Assembly (NCBI RefSeq): GCF_004168205.1
Contig: NZ_RCYB01000001.1
Span: 23,789 to 87,788 of the forward strand
Reading direction: 5' to 3'
DNA: 64,000 nucleotides
Source of the DNA: Catenibacterium sp. co_0103
GTDB taxonomy: Bacteria; Bacillota_I; Bacilli_A; Erysipelotrichales; Coprobacillaceae
The notes under the pieces are model-generated. The model had not been told where the DNA came from. It saw nothing but the letters and a program-made list of their open reading frames with translations, and did not search any database. Shown in pieces: positions 62,378 to 64,000 of this stretch; position 1 is the first letter of the stretch; each line of letters begins with the position of its first letter. The position numbers and the translations under genes are program-made.

Positions 62378-63643
62378 ATGGACAACAAAAATTTCAATTT
62401 TCCAGATGACAAGATTTTCCAATATATTACATATGGTATTGTCTTAGCTTTTATTCTTTTTAATTTAGACTCAGTATGGGACTTCTTCCTTAATGCATTA
62501 GGGCTTGCAAGACCATTCTATATTGCGATAGTAATCGCATTTGTGATCAATATTCCAATGAAACTAGTAGAGAAGTTACTTGTGAAAGCAAGAGAACAAT
62601 TGATGAAGAAAAAACCTAACTTAAAGCTTCCTCAATTCTTAACAGAGGGAACTCGTGGTATTGCGATGGTTATCACTATTATATGTTTACTATTAATATT
62701 AGTGATGTTCTTCTCATTCATTATTCCTAGAATTGGAGAAAGCTTCTCACTCTTATTCTCTAACTTAGATAATTATGCAAGAAGACTTGCTGTCTATATT
62801 ACTTCTATATGTACAAAATTTAATATTGATTATTCAGTAACAGTAGATGAAGTACAGAAATGGTTTGCCTCTATTGATTTAAGTACAATTCTTGCGACTG
62901 CAGGTAATTTCTTAGGTAATCCTCATTTTAAAACAACAGAATTTGTATCAAATATTGGTGGTTCATTCATTACTGCCATCACTTCATTCTTTATGGCTCT
63001 CTATCTTCTTGCAAATAAAGAGAAACATCTTGAACAAGGTAGAAAACTCATTGCATATATATTAGGTCATAAACGTGCAGGCGTCGCTTTTGATATCATG
63101 AGTGAAGCCAATCATTACTTTAATAGTTTTGTGACAGGACAGATGTTAGAAGCAATATGTTTTATGTTAGAGGTTTATATTGCGATGCGTTTATTTAGAA
63201 TGCCTTTCCCTGAATTAATTGCGATTATGGCTTTCTTATTTAGCTTTGTCCCAATGTTTGGTAATTTCATTACCTTCTTTGCGGGACTCATCTTAGTGGC
63301 TGCAGCACAGAGTAAGAGCATGTTCGCTTTTGCGATTATTTATCTTTGCTTACAGCAGTTTGAAGGTAATTTTGTATATCCTAAGATTGTAGGTAAATCT
63401 GTAGGTATAAGTGGTTTATTTGTCTTATTAGGTATTACTATATTTGGTAATCTATGGGGTGTTGTTGGTGTACTTATTGGTGTACCACTTACTGCTTTGA
63501 TCTATGCTGTATTCTCTAGAATTATTAATATAGGACTCTATCAGAAACATATAGAAGTCACATACAATAACCTCTATAAACTAGATGAAAATGGAAATAG
63601 AATAGATAATAAAGTAAAACCAAAAAAGGACCCTTCTATTTAA
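62378..63643 (+). CDS. AI-2E family (PerM-like) membrane permease
   Basis: This 421-residue membrane protein has about eight helices: FQYITYGIVLAFILFNLDSV, IAVIIAF-type second helix, a cytoplasmic/extracytoplasmic domain (about 130-200) and the conserved C-terminal set FLFSFVPMFGNFITFFAGLI, FEGNFVYPKIVGKSVGISGL and GVVGVLIGVPLTALIYAVF. Members include autoinducer-2 exporters and Na+/H+ antiporters, so the substrate is unknown. The start at 62378 follows AGGTGAT; a GTG at 62369 overlaps that site. It is transcribed alone. Confidence 0.88.
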   Translation: MDNKNFNFPDDKIFQYITYGIVLAFILFNLDSVWDFFLNALGLARPFYIAIVIAFVINIPMKLVEKLLVKAREQLMKKKPNLKLPQFLTEGTRGIAMVITIICLLLILVMFFSFIIPRIGESFSLLFSNLDNYARRLAVYITSICTKFNIDYSVTVDEVQKWFASIDLSTILATAGNFLGNPHFKTTEFVSNIGGSFITAITSFFMALYLLANKEKHLEQGRKLIAYILGHKRAGVAFDIMSEANHYFNSFVTGQMLEAICFMLEVYIAMRLFRMPFPELIAIMAFLFSFVPMFGNFITFFAGLILVAAAQSKSMFAFAIIYLCLQQFEGNFVYPKIVGKSVGISGLFVLLGITIFGNLWGVVGVLIGVPLTALIYAVFSRIINIGLYQKHIEVTYNNLYKLDENGNRIDNKVKPKKDPSI

Positions 63644-63695
63644 TCGGGATCCACATATTATGCCAGTTGAAATATTCTTCTTATGGTTTCCACAT

Positions 63696-63744
63696 AAAAC
63701 AATCTGAGTAAAGATGTCACCATCTAACTCTAGATTGTTTTTTT
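63696..63744 (+). terminator. Terminator of the AI-2E family gene
   Basis: AAAACAATCT pairs with AGATTGTTTT and encloses inner stems GAGT/ACTC and AGATG/CATCT, with a T-run after it; a strong three-step hairpin. Confidence 0.85.
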
Positions 63745-64000
63745 CATTTATTTCTCCATTTCCCCGCGCCTTCGTTGCGCGGACACAAATATATAACCAA
63801 ACTCAAATCCACCAAAACTATAATGTGCCTCTCGATATAATAGTATAATCAAAGAGAGGTGGTATACTACAGAGCACGTGAAGGTGAGTAGGCAATTCTG
63901 CTCAAATAGAATATCCTGAATTTTTATAAGTCGCCGCTATCTTTTCAAGCACAAATAAGTTGGACTTAGAGCCAGGACACTTATGATTGTACAATCAACT
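63745..64000. other. Noncoding right end of the window
   Basis: No convincing gene was found. The stretch holds a GC-rich hairpin CCGCGC/GCGCGG (63764-63782) that stands out in this AT-rich genome, then a possible plus-strand promoter (TATAAT near 63837 and again near 63844) and an AGAGGTGG ribosome-site-like sequence with only very short frames behind it. It may be the leader of a gene or element beyond the window. Confidence 0.4.

Noticed and set aside
63854-63868. T-box-like AGAGGTGGTAT motif
   Set aside because: No specifier stem, no complete T-box sequence and no following terminator or synthetase gene are visible.

Overview
The window looks like the chromosome of a low-GC, AT-rich Bacillota (Firmicutes). 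The signs are strong AGGAGG-type ribosome binding sites, TTGACA/TATAAT promoters, a cre-like catabolite operator, several PTS permeases, two DUF1292 proteins, a DegV protein and a lipoprotein-type signal peptide on small surface proteins. The gene mix resembles gut Erysipelotrichia such as Catenibacterium relatives; that placement is an impression from gene content and was not tested. TGA is used as a stop (for example the sugar kinase ending at 4319). No tRNA, rRNA or CRISPR array was seen.

Layout. 0-2.8 kb: a MATE efflux gene broken by an internal deletion, a lipoprotein, a DUF1292 protein and an O6-alkylguanine repair protein. 2.8-8.8 kb: an amino-sugar operon (murQ etherase, a small membrane protein, a PTS IIC, a sugar kinase, a GH1 6-phospho-glycosidase) behind a promoter carrying GAAAT palindromes, with its MurR/RpiR regulator just upstream. 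8.8-11.5 kb: a lipoprotein, the decayed remains of a rhomboid gene and of a second rpiR copy, a 327-residue protein of unknown function and a MerR regulator. 11.5-19.5 kb: a PTS/peptidase operon reminiscent of E. coli frv (PRD regulator, M42 peptidase, PTS IIA, IIB and IIC, M24 peptidase, PatB/MalY C-S lyase, RDD membrane protein). 19.6-21.3 kb: a graveyard of broken genes (NTP pyrophosphohydrolase, DUF6414, HNH nuclease). 21.5-29.7 kb: a membrane HTH regulator with a YxeA-like protein, a frameshifted metal P-type ATPase with a DUF6110 protein, an EamA transporter, transketolase and an M20 amidohydrolase. 30.1-34.0 kb: an ammonium transporter gene split by an IS200/IS605 element that carries an apparently intact TnpB nuclease and a decayed TnpA. 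34.1-44.0 kb: a HAD phosphatase, a truncated LytTR regulator, a WYL-regulator cluster with unrecognised proteins, DegV, YigZ, MntP, a dUTPase-like protein and a FUSC/HAD-like fusion.

44.1-50.3 kb holds the most interesting system. A tightly coupled operon joins B12-dependent methionine synthesis (metF, MetH reactivation protein, metH) to three membrane or surface proteins: an alpha/alpha-toroid protein with a C-terminal membrane anchor, an N-terminally anchored DUF4430 protein, and an ECF-type S component. The toroid plus DUF4430 pair matches the two domains of animal intrinsic factor/transcobalamin, here split over two proteins, so the operon probably captures and imports cobalamin for the methionine synthase it encodes. 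Its metF is broken by a 23-bp tandem duplication.

50.4-62.3 kb: housekeeping and glycogen genes on the minus strand (nucleoid protein, glgB, glgP, DUF1292, pullulanase, pth, mfd), with a cre-like site in front of glgB. 62.4-64 kb: an AI-2E family permease, then a noncoding tail.

An unusually large share of the genes are broken (MATE, rhomboid, rpiR copies, NTP-PPase, DUF6414, HNH, P-type ATPase, amt, tnpA, LytTR regulator, metF). Some breaks are plainly biological (insertion, deletion, duplication); single-base shifts could also be sequencing errors.
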